The position numbers were made by a program, and so were the translations under genes. Below, piece by piece: positions 34,767 to 45,700 of a stretch of 64,000 bases of DNA (position 1 is its first letter; the number at the start of each line of letters is the position of its first letter). The notes under the pieces were generated by a model. The model had not been told where the DNA came from. It was given only the letters and a program-made list of their open reading frames with translations, and made no database searches. Source of the stretch: Limnanthes douglasii subsp. nivea (taxonomy: Eukaryota > Streptophyta > Magnoliopsida > Brassicales > Limnanthaceae); assembly GCA_036936605.1 (NCBI GenBank), contig JAUPFV010000002.1:124294376-124358375 (forward strand), written 5' to 3'.

Positions 34767-34854
34767 TGACGTCAGCGCCGCCTTCAATCATTACTTTTGC
34801 CTTTTTGTTTTCTCCCAGGTATTTGGTAATTTTTTTGCCTCACTAGTATAAATT
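34767..34854 (+). promoter_or_regulatory. Promoter of the TE-E antisense gene
   Basis: TGACGTCA (34767-34774), a bZIP-type palindrome, is followed by GCGCCGCC (close to the ERF GCC box). A TATA box TATAAAT (34848-34854) lies about 80 bp on, and the ATG about 100 bp after that. TE-F keeps the same layout at 39863-39948. Confidence 0.65.
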
Positions 34855-34949
34855 ACTTCCTTTTACTGTTTTACCATCTTCATCACTTTGTCACTTCTTC
34901 CTTTCAGAGCTTTTTACTTATCTTCTCAAAATCTTTCTTGTGTAGGTTA

Positions 34950-36684
34950 ATGTTCACGACGAGAAATGCTTTGGTGAAATGTGGTTGGCTAAATCTTTCA
35001 GAGTTAAATAAAGCACAAAAAGTTGATCGAGAGAGACGTATCGCGACGGGTCTTCCAGTTTCTCCAATCAGTAAGTTCGACACACCGTCTTCAGAAGCTG
35101 ATCGAGGATCATTTTCTGCCAAAAGTGCCAAACATAAACGTTTGTTTCAACCAAGCCTTTCGCTCATCCCGTCAGGCTCCTCAGTTCAGGAGTCACAACT
35201 CTTTATTGTCTAGGAGAAAGCAGTATCAAGTACAAGAAAACCCTCTCCGTTCATCGCTATGGGGTCAGATGTCGAGAATTCTCTAGAAAAATTTAATCTT
35301 CGTCGGACAGGTCGTTTAGTAAAAGGTCAGGCAACTGGCTCTCAAACCAAGTCCTCAAAGTCAGGGCCCTCCAAGTCTGGGACCAAAGATAAAGCCTCCA
35401 GGTCGGAGGCACCTATCAGAGCTCCAAAAGACAAATCCTCCGGACCTGATGCCACTAGAACCAGCTCTCATACTGAGCCCTCCGGAACTGAGCCCCTAAG
35501 AGAGGCTGATGCCCAACCGTCCGGACAACCTGCTGAGCAACCCACTAGTACTCTCCCATTAACAACGGCCGATAAACCTTCCACGGTGATGGAGAACAGT
35601 ATTGAATATGCTCCATTCGAGACCGAAACTTCCGGGCAGATCGGAGATGCGCCTCTGATAAAAAGGGAAAAGGCATAGAGAAAGTCTGTCTGAAACATCC
35701 GGATATGCCGGAGTGTCTGGAGGGTAAGGATGGAAAACTGCCCCTTCGGTTGTCATCCTCAAGAGAACAGAGGAGAAGGATGGCAAACTGGCCTTACCCT
35801 CTAGAGCTAAAGCCCCAAGCAAGATGAAAGGTAAGAAGGGCAAGAAAAAACAAGTTGCAACAGAGGTTGTTCAAGGTGTTGTCGAAGAGATCGCTCCGAC
35901 GAGTCAGGGAGTGCAGACCCACCTTCCCCCAAGTTCCTTAAACATGGTTACTTTCAATGGTAAGTCCTTCACTGTTTCAGGGGAAAACAACACGGTGACT
36001 CACTCATTGCTGGGCCATATTCAACCAGTGCTCAACTTGGAGAGGCAGGTAAGAAGCCAGTCTGCCCTTATCAACACACTCAATGCAGATAAAGAGAGCT
36101 TATCCAACGACCCTCTTAATGCCAACCAAAGTGTTGAAGCATTGAGGAAAGAGCTTGAGGAGTTAAATAAAGGGAAAGAAAACTTGGCAACCAGGCTGGC
36201 CACTTCGGAGACGACTAATACAGAGCTCCAAACTAAGTGTTCTGGCTTGGAGAAAGATTTCCACTTTGAAGAGGTGAAGACCAAGGATAGCGTTATCCAA
36301 ACCCTGTCCGGTGACAAGACTTCTCTTGAAGATGTTGTGTCCAAGGTTACCAAGGAGAAGGAAAATCTGGAAAAAGAGCAGGAGAAGACAATCCAGGCCA
36401 AGGTCGATGCACACACCAATAAGGTGATGGATTCCTTAGAATAGAGGTATGATAAAGTTAAATCTGACATGGTCTTGCTTTTTCATCAAACATTCCCGAA
36501 GAGGACACTTGGTACTCTATAGCAGTATGTTGAATATAAAGATATCCCATTTTACATGATGGTGGATGGTGATAAGAAAAATTATTCCAGTGGTATTGAT
36601 GATACTGCCGATGAGGAAAAAGGGACCGGAGAGAGCTCTAGCGATGAACCCAAAAACCTGAAGAAGAAAAAAGATGATACATGA
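34950..36684 (+). pseudogene. TE-E antisense gene (internally deleted)
   Basis: Begins MFTTRNALVKCGWLNLSELN, then a Ser/Thr/Pro/Lys-rich region (frames 34950-35212 and 35259-35678; a stop and frame change between). It then jumps to a KAPSKMKGKKGKKKQ-like segment near 35824 and a coiled-coil tail (35824-36444; SQSALINTLNADKESLSND, NKGKENLATRLATSETTN, TKEKENLEKEQEKT), a stop near 36444 and an acidic end. The Transposase_28-like block and the intron of TE-F (40870-41590) are missing, so TE-E carries an internal deletion near 35700-35810. The gene converges on pol. Function unknown. Confidence 0.7.
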
Positions 36685-36754
36685 ACATCTAAGGGAAACT
36701 AGCCTTGAATTTTTAACTATTTTCTATTTTTTTTATCTCTATGACATACTAAAG

Positions 36755-36847
36755 TCCTTGGATGGCCAAGGAATTTTTGTAACTGTGTCCGGTTCGAGTC
36801 CGATCAAGCATTTCCTCATAAACTTAAAGTCCTTGGATGGCCAAGGC
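36755..36847 (+). terminator. TE-E paired hairpins after the antisense gene
   Basis: TCCTTGGATGGCCAAGGA (36755-36772; 7-bp stem, ATGG loop) and a second copy at 36830-36847 (6-bp stem), 75 bp apart, each followed by an AT- and T-rich tail. Possible 3' processing or structural element; role inferred only. Confidence 0.7.
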
Positions 36848-37150
36848 ATTCTTTATGTTTTAATATTATCCTCCAGTTTTAGCCGGGTAGCTTTACTTTG
36901 CTAAATTCTTGCTTTGTTTCATATTCGTCCAATCTTAATGACTAATGTTTTAAATAATCCATATTTATTTTACAAGTATTTTAAGATGAGAGTGTTTAAA
37001 TTTTCCGATGACAAACGTTAAATGGTCATCATTCCACTAGATCAGTCCGATCTGTCAAAGATACTTAGAAGGATTTTAAAGAAACTATAAATCAAATCAC
37101 TCCGAATATTTTAAGAAGGCATCAAATTTTATTGAAAAACCCGGACAGCT

Positions 37151-37195
37151 CATTAAAACCTCCCCACGCCACCACGGTAGGAAAGAGTATGCCCC
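37151..37195. promoter_or_regulatory. Conserved 45-bp box (TE-E copy)
   Basis: Lies just past the integrase stop. Core CATTAAAACCTCCCCACGCC, then GTAGGAAAGAGTATGCCCC. Differs from the TE-F copy at only a few sites although flanking non-coding sequence has diverged more. Confidence 0.8.
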
Positions 37196-37320
37196 CTAAT
37201 ATTTATATGGACTTTAAACAAGTAAATATTTACATAACTTTTATTCTAGATATAACCGGAGGTGTTCAATGTTCCAAGGGTGGTTTAAGATTCTTCTATC
37301 TTTGTCTCAAAGCCTGTATG

Positions 37321-38391
37321 TCCCATGCTTAAGCTTTCCAATGACCATATAGGGCCCTTCCCAATTTGGAGTTAGTTTGCCAAACTGCGTCTCTTTAGTA
37401 TGTAGGGAGACTTTTCTCAATACTTTATCCCCCGTTCGAAAATCCCTTCTTCTGATCTGGAAGCAAACCTGCTTCTCATTAAACCTTGATAATGGGTGGC
37501 TCTAAGATGAGCCTTAACCCTATTCTCTTCTATTAAGTTCAATTGACTTCGGACTGCCACTTCATTAGCCTGTTCGGAAAATTTGTGGACTCTGTACGAT
37601 GGAAGAGTTGCCTCTATAGGAGCAATTGCATCCATCCCTTATACCAAGGCAAACAGAGATTCCTGTGTAGCAGCTCCAAGAGTAGTCTAGTAGGCCCATA
37701 GTACTTCTTGTAGATAACTTGGCCATTTTCGAGCAGCCCATTCCAAATTCTTTTTGAGACCGGACAGGATGGTCCTGTTTGCCACTTCAACTTGACCATT
37801 CGCCTGTGGGTGGAAAGGAGAAGAGAAGCAATTTTGAATGCCCCTAAAGGCACAGAAACTCTCCATATCCTTGTTATAGAACTGCGGCCCATTATTTGTG
37901 CTTATCTTTTGTGGAACCCCAAATGTGCAACAAATATTAGATAAGATAAATTTTATAAAAGCTGTTGAAGTAGTTCTTGCTAAGGGGGCTGCCTTTATCC
38001 ACTTTGAAAAATAATCATTAGCCACAATAATGGTTCTACACCCTCCAGATACCATCGGTAGAGGCCCTACCAGATCCAGTCCCCAACGAGCAAAAGGTAT
38101 TGGCTCAGAAATCGATTCTAAGGGGACAGGTGGGATGTGAATTTCATTTCCATATATTTGGCATAGATCACACTTCTTTACCAATTCCTTAGCATGTTCC
38201 ATTATGAATGGACAGTAGTATTCGGCCAATAAAACCCTTCGGGTTAAAGCTCTATAGTCACAGTGTGCTGACCCCTCACCATCATGTAGTTCGGATAGCA
38301 TAATTTGAGATTCTTCAACCCCTAGAAAATGCAAGAGCGGTCTGCTAAATGACTTCTTGTATAAAATATCTCTTATGACTAAAAAACCCAC
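37321..38391 (-). pseudogene. TE-E integrase
   Basis: The main frame is 37687-38391: the zinc-binding part (ELHDGEGSAHCDYRALTRR..., KKCDLCQIYGN; H-H-C-C present), the core with the first Asp in VANDYFSKW, the second segment STNNGPQFYN where sisters have TTDNGPQF (catalytic Asp is Asn), and Glu in NGQVEVANR. A stop after EVLWAY separates it from C-terminal pieces (37417-37635, [20 protein letters not shown]; to about 37321). Integrates the cDNA in an intact element; this one should be inactive. Confidence 0.85.
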
Positions 38392-39230
38392 GAGCCTTGT
38401 ACTTCATTTTCATGGCCATGGATTTCTCCGGAGGAAAAATTCCATTAGTAAGGTATTGAAGAAGGGGATGTCTCCAGTCCTCGGGTTGAACCACTTGTAT
38501 ACTTAAACTTTCCTCTTCTTCCTTACCCCAATTGGGCTGTATGGATGGAAATTCTTGTACATGAATCCATGAGTACGACTCAGAGTATGCTATGGTTTCC
38601 AAGGAGTCTGCTAAAGTATTTTCCGATGTGGGTATATGCTCATAGCTGATATCTTTGGAGTTAGCTGCCACTTTTTTTAGAATGAATAAATATTTAATCA
38701 ACTGTTTTTTTTTCCTCAGATTGACCTTGGGCATGATGGATAAAAAACTGAGAATCACTCATTAACCTAACTCTCTTAGCTCCACATAGAAAGGCTAATT
38801 TTAAACCAGCTATAGTAGCTTCATATTCGGACTCATTGTAAGAAGCCCTAAAAGCAAAACATATAGCATGGTATAGCTTGTCGTTGTACGGAGATGTTAA
38901 ACATATCCCAGCACCACAACCCATGGTACTTGATCCACCATCGGTCCGGAAACCCATACCTTCTTAGTTTTTTCATTTGTACTTTGTTTAGTACTTCTGT
39001 TAGAATGGAATTCAACTAGGAAATCAGCAACAGATTGAGCTTTGATTGCAGTTCGAGGGGCAAAATCAATGTCATAGTCTCCCAATTCTACTGACTAGTT
39101 GGCCATCCTGCTTGATATATCTGCCTTTTGAAGAAACTTTTTCAAAGGAAAAGATGTTCGAACGATAATATAATGAGACTGAAAATAGGGCCTCATTTTC
39201 CTGGCAGCAATTACTAAAGCCAGTGCTAGC
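38392..39230 (-). pseudogene. TE-E RNase H, distal part (left of the TE-F insertion)
   Basis: Frames 38897-39085 (DYDIDFAPRTAIKAQSVADF), 38694-38957 (STMGCGAGICLTSPYNDKLY, ESEYEATIAGLKLAFLCGAK, SDSQFFIH) and 38345-38758 (YEHIPTSENTLADSLETIAY) give the RNase H core in order, with frame slips between them. It continues across the TE-F insertion into 49582-49700; the break point is the duplicated CTAGC. Confidence 0.85.
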
Positions 39231-39606
39231 TGGTGAGGTTTATTTTTGTTTGAGGGAAATTTTGTCGAGAGTTTTGTGGTATTTTAAAGGTATTTAATGT
39301 TTGGAAAGGGTTTAGAGGGAGAATTGAGCTGCCTGGTTGTATTTAATTTTCATTACCCTCATTAAATGAAAGTGGTTGGGTATTTATACCCTTAATTATG
39401 GGCCACATGGGCTTTCGGGTTGACTTATGGATTCTGGTCGAGTTCAAAGACCCAATTAGTTATAAGCAGGTAGATAATTAGCTTAGTCATGAAGTGATTA
39501 AGTTTTTAGTACATTAGTTCTGTCCGGATGGTTCAGTGGGTGGATGTTATCCGAATTGCCCCTGTCCGGTTCTCATAAAGAGTGACAACAAATTCCGGAC
39601 TCATCA
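39231..39606 (-). repeat. TE-F 3' LTR
   Basis: Pairs with 49241-49576. Carries GGGTATTTATACCC (TATA on the element strand) and TGTCCGG motifs. Contains the 40 bp missing from the partner. Confidence 0.95.
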
Positions 39607-39620
39607 GTAGCCCCTTTTTT
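39607..39620 (-). promoter_or_regulatory. TE-F polypurine tract
   Basis: AAAAAAGGGGCTAC on the element strand, adjoining the LTR start TGATGAGTCC. Confidence 0.8.
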
Positions 39621-39862
39621 AGGTTGTGCTCGAAGGCCTTTGACAAGACCTAAAAAATAGCTCAAATGTAATTATAACTTTGTCCGAACATTTCAAAAAT
39701 ATGTAACGACTTTATCCGGACAGACAGAAATCCTTAGAAGCTGAGCAGTTTCACCAGAGATCGTAGGACACGTGCCCTTCTCTGATTTGCCACACCGGCC
39801 GTTTTTCTCCTAGAATAGCACTCCCACTTGCTTCAAAAAGCAACTTATTCATTTAATGCGAA

Positions 39863-39948
39863 TGACATCAGCGCCGCCTTTAATCATTGCATCTACCCTT
39901 TCGAATCCTCCTAGGCATAGAAGCATCATCTACCTGATTAGTATAAAT
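39863..39948 (+). promoter_or_regulatory. Promoter of the TE-F antisense gene
   Basis: TGACATCA (39863-39870; the TE-E palindrome TGACGTCA with the CpG G changed to A), GCGCCGCC, and TATAAAT at 39942-39948, about 79 bp and 100 bp spacing as in TE-E. A CT-rich leader follows. Confidence 0.65.
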
Positions 39949-40045
39949 CAGTTCACTTTTCACTATTTCATTATCTTCATTATCTCTAATCTCTCAAACT
40001 CCAAAGCTTTCATCTCTCAAAAACCCTTTCTTTTGGTGTGAGTTT

Positions 40046-42996
40046 ATGTTCACAGCAAGAAACGCTTTGGTAAAAGGTGGGTGGCTCAATTTGTCAGAAT
40101 TGGAAAAGGCTCAAAAGGTTGAACGAGAAAGGCGCATCGCTGCAGGCCTCCCTGTTTCCCCTGTTAATAAACCAGAAACACCAAGCTCAGAGCCTGGTCG
40201 GGGTTCTTCTTCAACTAAGAGTGCTAAACCTAGGAGGTTGTTCCAGTCCAACCTTTCACCAATCGTTTCGGGCTCATCGGTTTAGAAGTCAGAGCCTGTT
40301 GTTGAACCAGGGCATGCAGTCACAAGTTTGAAGAAACCTTCCCCATTTATTGCCATGGGGTCAGATGCTGATATCTCCCGGAAGAAGCTGGTAGATAGAC
40401 GAAAAGGTCGTCTGTTTAAAGGGCAGGCTGCTGGCACACAGCCTAAACCAAAATCCACGCATTCGAAATCCGGGGCAAAAAGTAAAACCACAGGGTCAGA
40501 AGCACCCATCAAAACTTCCAAGGACAAGTTGTCTGGACCGGAGGCAACTAGCTCAAGTCTTTGAAAAGAGACCTCCGGGTCCGAGGCCCAACCGGACTCT
40601 AGACCCAAGAGGGAAAGGATGCTCAACAATCTAAAAGGCCTACTAAGCCAATCACCAGCCCCTCTCTTCCTAAGATAGCTGAAAACTGCTCCATGGTTAT
40701 GGAGGATAGCATTTAAGAAGCCCCTTTCGAGACTGACGTCACCGGGAAAACAAGTGAAACTGCCATGGCTAGGAAGAGCAAAGGAAAGGAAAAGGTATGT
40801 TTAAAGCACCCGGACCTGCCGGAGTGCCTTGTGGGAAAGGTGGTGCCTTGTTTTCACAAGGTAAATGTTAAATATTTGTTGGATATGCAGAAAATCAAGT
40901 ATGCTTTCATTCACACAGCTTAACTTGGCCGGATAAGGACAAAGTGGGGTATTCCAGAGAATGTCAAAGTAAGGATCCCAATCGATCCGGAGACGGCCAT
41001 GTATTGTAAGCTCAACGAGATTGTCTTCTATACTGAGCTGTTCAAATGGGGACTAAGGTTTCCCTTGGACCCAGAAATAGTCAGATATTTCCATCTGATT
41101 AAGTTGTGCCCAAGCCAGCTAAGCCCTAATGCATGGTTCACCCTGATGGCTTGTATCATGGCTTCAAGGCTCTCCGGAATTCCTCTTCCGATGGATTAAT
41201 TTGTTGTCGTGGCAAGCCTCTGCAGAAATCATCTGATCCCTTTCTATCATTTTAACATGGGTGACAACTACAAGGTGGTGAATGACTTGCTTGAGTCAGA
41301 TAAAGGCTGGAAGACTCAATTTCTGTTCGTCAGCGGTGCTTGGGAGAATGTGAAGAAAATTAAAGCTGGTGTCAACCCAAGCATGCTCACCAGCAGATGG
41401 CGAAGTGATGGTAATAATCTCACCAGATACTTCTAATTTTGCATTAAAAATTTCTTTTTAACTCTTTTTCATTTTGCTTTTTGGTAGTGCTGCCCAAGGA
41501 TTTCAACGATTACCTAGAGGCCGGGCAGACTACTTGTGCCAAACTGAATGCTTGGACAGCTGAAAAATGGGCAAACCGCTTTCACAACTGCTTTACCGGA
41601 GGCAACTTAGCCAGATCCTATTTGTGGAATACAACGGACCAGAGGGATCTGTCTTGGGAGGAATTAACTACTCCACCCCCTCCGGGAGTGATCCTCCGGA
41701 AGACAGAAGAAAAAGATGGAAAATTGGTCTTGCCGGGCAGAGCTAAAGCCCCAAGCAAGATGAAGGGAAAAAAGGCCAAGGCCGGGCAAGGTTAACAGAG
41801 GCCAATCCTACTGAGATGGAAGAAGCTATTCCAACAAATCCCGAGGGACAAGGTTAAGGGAAAATCGATGATGCCTTACTACAGGTGGTGGAAAACGAGA
41901 GCACCAAGGAAGCCGCTGGGTCTTCAAAGCCTCAAAAGGTCCTCAAAAAGGACAAAAAACAAGGAGCAGAAGGTGGAGGCCGGGATGCCAAGAGAAAGAA
42001 AACTTCCAAGGGAGATGAGGTTTCTCTCCGGGATCCGGAGCCACTACCTCTCGGTGACCCTACTGATCCTACGAGAGCAGAAGAGATCCCTGGTGACTTT
42101 CACACCAAAGAGGTTAGAGGAGGGGATATTAGTATTGATGGTGTCGACATTACTGGTCTTGAGGGGATTGGTCTTTATTTTGAAAACCTCCCCAGAGATG
42201 ATTTCGTTGGGCCCTACCACCCTCTAAGTTCTTTGAACACCGTCACATTAAATGGTAAGTCTTTTTCTGTCTCTGGCGAAAGGGATGTCATTACTCACTC
42301 CATTCTGAGCAATGTCCAGCCAGTGCTTATCCTGGAAACGTAAGTACGCAATCAGACAGCCATCATCAACACCCTCAATTCTAACAAAGAGAGATTGTCT
42401 AGCGATCTTCTTAGTGCCAACCAAAATACTGAGCTATTGAGGAAAGAGAATGAAGAGTTGAAGAAACGTCAGGAGGAGTTGGTCAACAGGTTAGCCGCTT
42501 CGGAGGGAGTTGTCAAAGAACTCCAACTAAAGCAACTCGTCCTGGAAAGAGACCTCCTGACATCAAAAGAGGAGGTGAAGGCCAAATATAGCACCATTCA
42601 GGCCTTAACTAATGACAAGATCTCTCTTGAGAATAAGGTGTCCAAGGCTGATCAAGAAAAGGCTGACTTGTTGAGGGATCAGGAGAAAACAATTCAGGCT
42701 AGGATGGATGCTTACACCAATAATTTCCGAAGAAGACCTTGGGGGATTTATGCTCAGGAGGCAAGGTATGCTCAGATTATGTCAGATATGGTTCTAATGT
42801 TTCATGAATAATTTCTGAAGAAGACCTTGGGGGATTTATGGCGATTTATGGATACGAAGACATTCCTTTCCATACCATATCTGTTGGTGATAAGTACAAC
42901 TACTCCAGTGAGGATACTAGTGATGAAGAAGAAGAAGAAGAAACCGGGGAGAGTTCGGATGATGACCCAAAGAAGAAAAAGCCAAGTGAGGCTTAG
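40046..42996 (+). pseudogene. TE-F antisense gene (Transposase_28-like plus coiled coil)
   Basis: Order: MFTTRNALVKGGWLNLSELE (ATG 40046); basic Ser/Lys-rich linker; Transposase_28-like region about 40850-41430 (LFKWGLRFPLDPEIVRYFHL, CPSQLSPNAWFTLMACIMAS, YHFNMGDNYKVVNDLLESD, TQFLFVSGAWENVKKI); intron 41411-41487 (donor GTAATA, acceptor TTGGTAG); DYLEAGQTTCAKLNAWTAEKW; nuclear-localisation-like KMKGKKAKA; acidic DPTRAEEIPGDFHTKE; coiled coil 42395-42720; acidic tail. In-frame stops (40283-40285, about 40562, 41197-41199, 42343) and frame changes break it. It faces pol. Its biochemical role is unknown; the family name 'putative gypsy type transposon' describes distribution, not activity. Confidence 0.75.
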
Positions 42997-43062
42997 CCAT
43001 CTTTAAAGGCTCAGTCTTAAAGTATCAATTATCTTTTTAATTCTGTTGTGATTGAACCAAAG

Positions 43063-43160
43063 TCCTTGGATGGCCAAAGAATTTTTGGTAACCATATCCG
43101 GTCCTTGTCCGAATAAACCTTTCTTGTTTTGACAATTCAAAGCCCTTGGATGGCCAACGC
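43063..43160 (+). terminator. TE-F paired hairpins after the antisense gene
   Basis: TCCTTGGATGGCCAAAGA (43063-43080) and CCCTTGGATGGCCAACGC (43143-43160), 80 bp apart. Each has one mutated base in the outer stem relative to TE-E, while the inner TTGG-ATGG-CCAA is kept. Confidence 0.65.
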
Positions 43161-43443
43161 ATTTCGTATGTTATAATGAATAGTTTTATTTTTTATAACT
43201 CCTCCAGCGTTTCATGATTTTACTTTTGGTGGCTAATGTTTAAACAACCCTTAGTTATTTCACAAGTATTTTAAAGCAAAGTGAGAGTGTTTAAATTCTC
43301 CGATGACCAATGTTTAAGTAGTCACCACTCCACCAATTTAATCCGGTCTGCTATTGATAAAAAATTTCAGAGAAAGCTTTTAATTGAAACACTTTGAATC
43401 TTTTAAGAAGGCATCAAATTTTATAAAAAAGGCCTGGACACCT

Positions 43444-43488
43444 CATTAAAACCTCCCCGCGCCACCAGGGTAGGAAAGACTATGCCCC
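43444..43488. promoter_or_regulatory. Conserved 45-bp box (TE-F copy)
   Basis: CATTAAAACCTCCCCGCGCC, then ACCAGGGTAGGAAAGACTATGCCCC in two parts, about 47 bp past the integrase stop. Confidence 0.8.
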
Positions 43489-43534
43489 AAAATATTTACA
43501 TGAACTGTTAAGCAAGTAAATATTTACATAGTTT

Positions 43535-44893
43535 CTATTCCAAGTACAACTGGAGGTGTTCAATGTTCCATGGGTGATTCAAAATTCTTCCATCTTTGTC
43601 TTGGAGCTGATATGTCCCAGGCTTAAGCTTCTCAATGACCACATAGGGTCCTTCCCAAGTTGGAGGCAACTTACCGAACTGCTTCTCTTTAGTATGTAGG
43701 AAAACTTTTCTCAATATCTTATTCTCTGGCTGAAAATCCCTTCTCTTAACTTTAGAAGCAAACCTGCTTCTCATCAAACCTTGATAGTGTGCAGCTCTAC
43801 GGTGAGCCTTAACTCTTCTTTCTTCTATTAAGTCAAGTTGGCCTCTGGTTTCCACCTCGTTAGCGTGTTCGGAAAAATTATGAACTCAAAATAAAGGGAG
43901 AGTAGCTTCTATGGGAGCTATGGCATCCATCCCATATACTAAGGGAAATGGAGACTCTTGTGTTGTAGCCCCGGGAGTGGTCCGGTAAGCCCACAAAACT
44001 TCTTACAAATAACTAGGACATTTTCCAGCAGTCCCTTCTAAATTCTTCTTCAGACCGGACATTATTGTCTTGTTGGCCACTTCGACCTGACCATTTGCTT
44101 GTGGGTGGAAAATGGAAGAGAAACAATGTTGTATGCCTCTAGAGGCGCAGAAACTCTTCATTTCCTTGTTGTCGAACTGTGGTCCATTGTCTGTTGTTAT
44201 ATTTTGTGGAATTCCAAATCTGTAACAGATATTGGATAAAATGAATTTTATAACAGCTTTTGATGTTGTACCTGCCAATGGAGCTGCTTCGATCCACTTC
44301 GAAAAGTAATCAATAGCAACGATTATAGTTCTGCACCCCCCGGATGCCATGGGTAGAGGTCCCACTAAATCCAACCCCCGTCGAGCAAAAGGTATTGGCT
44401 CAGAAATTGACTCCAAAGGGATGGCTGGGATATGAATTTCATTGCTATACCTCTGGCATGGGTCACACTTTCTTACCAACTCCCTAGCATCTTGCATTAT
44501 GGAGGGCCAATAATACCCAACTAACAAAACTCTTCTTGTCAGAGCCCTGAATCCACAGTGAGCCGATCCCTCACCATCATGTAACTCAGAGAGCACTATT
44601 TGAGACTCGTCGTCCCCCAAACATCGTAAGAGGGGTTTACTATAAGACTTCTTATAAAGAATATCTCTTAGGATGACAAAACCACGAGCCTTGTACTTTA
44701 CTTTTCTTGCTATTGTTTTTTCCGGAGGCAAGATGCCATCTGAGAGATATTGAAGGAGAGGAAATCTCAAATCTTGAGGTTGTTTTATCTGTATATTAAA
44801 ACTTTCTTCTTCCTTATCCGGATTGACTCGAATGGATGGGCACTCTAGCACATGAATCCAAGGGTAGAACTCAGTATAGGCTATGGTTGCCAA
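43535..44893 (-). pseudogene. TE-F integrase
   Basis: The frame at 44003-44893 begins in the end of RNase H and carries HDGEGSAHCGFRALTRR, VRKCDPCQRYSN (H-H-C-C zinc site complete), VAIDYFSKWIEAAP (D), TTDNGPQFDNKE (D) and NGQVEVANKT (E). A stop after GKCPSYL and broken sequence (43870-44000) separate it from the C-terminal frame 43535-43855 (QLDLIEERRVKAHRRAAHY, WEGPYVVIEKLKPGTYQL, a GPY/F module). There is no chromodomain, as expected for a non-chromovirus gypsy clade. The catalytic core looks intact but the gene is split. Confidence 0.85.
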
Positions 44894-45700
44894 GGAGTCT
44901 GCCAGTATATTTTATGTTCGGGGTATGTGCTCATAAACGATGCTCTTGAAATTAAGTGCCACTTCTTTAAGAAGAAGTAAGTATTTAACCAGCTGCTCCT
45001 TTTTTGCTTCGGATTGACCTTGTGCATGATGGATAAGAAGCTGAGAATCGCTCATCAACTTGACCCTTTTTGCTCCACAAATAAGAGCTAATTTCAAACC
45101 AGCTATAGCAGCTTCATATTCAGATTCATTATTAGAAGCCCTGAAAGCAAAACATATAGCTTGGTACATTCTGTCACCGTATGGAGAGGTCAAACATACC
45201 CCAGCACCACATCCCATGGTACTTGATCCACCATCAGTCCAGACGACCCAGACTTTTGTCTTTCACACCAATTGATTGCTTTGTATCCATGTCTGAGTGA
45301 AATTCAACAAAGAAATCCGCCACCGCTTGGGCTTTGATTATTGTCCGAGGGGCAAAATCAATATCGAAGTCTCCCAATTCCACAGACCATTTAGTCATTC
45401 TACTTGAAATCTCGGCCTTTTGAAGAACGCTTTTTAAAGGAAAAGACGTCCGGACAATAATGGGATGAGCCTGTAAATAAGGCCTCGTCTTCCTCGCAGC
45501 AATCACCAGGGCCAGTGCTAATTTCTCAAGCTTCAAATAGCGTTTTTCTGCATCAATCAAACTCTTGCTAATGGAATACACCGGCCGGGGACAATTATCT
45601 ACCTCCCTTACCAATACTGCACTTATGGCACTACTAGAGACTGCCAAGTATATGAAAAGAGTCTCTCCGTCAACGGGTTTAAACAAAGTCTTAGGGGAGG
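44894..45700 (-). pseudogene. TE-F RNase H
   Basis: The frame at 45234-45935 holds the connection region (FKPVDGETLFIYLAVSSSA, YSISKSLIDAEKRYLKLEKL, DFDIDFAPRTIIKAQAVADF). The frame at 44912-45217 holds MGCGAGVCLTSPYGDRMYQ, NNESEYEAAIAGLKLALICG, SDSQLLIHHAQGQ and YEHIPRT; the final Asp block lies at the start of the integrase frame. A frame slip near 45230 divides them. Confidence 0.8.
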
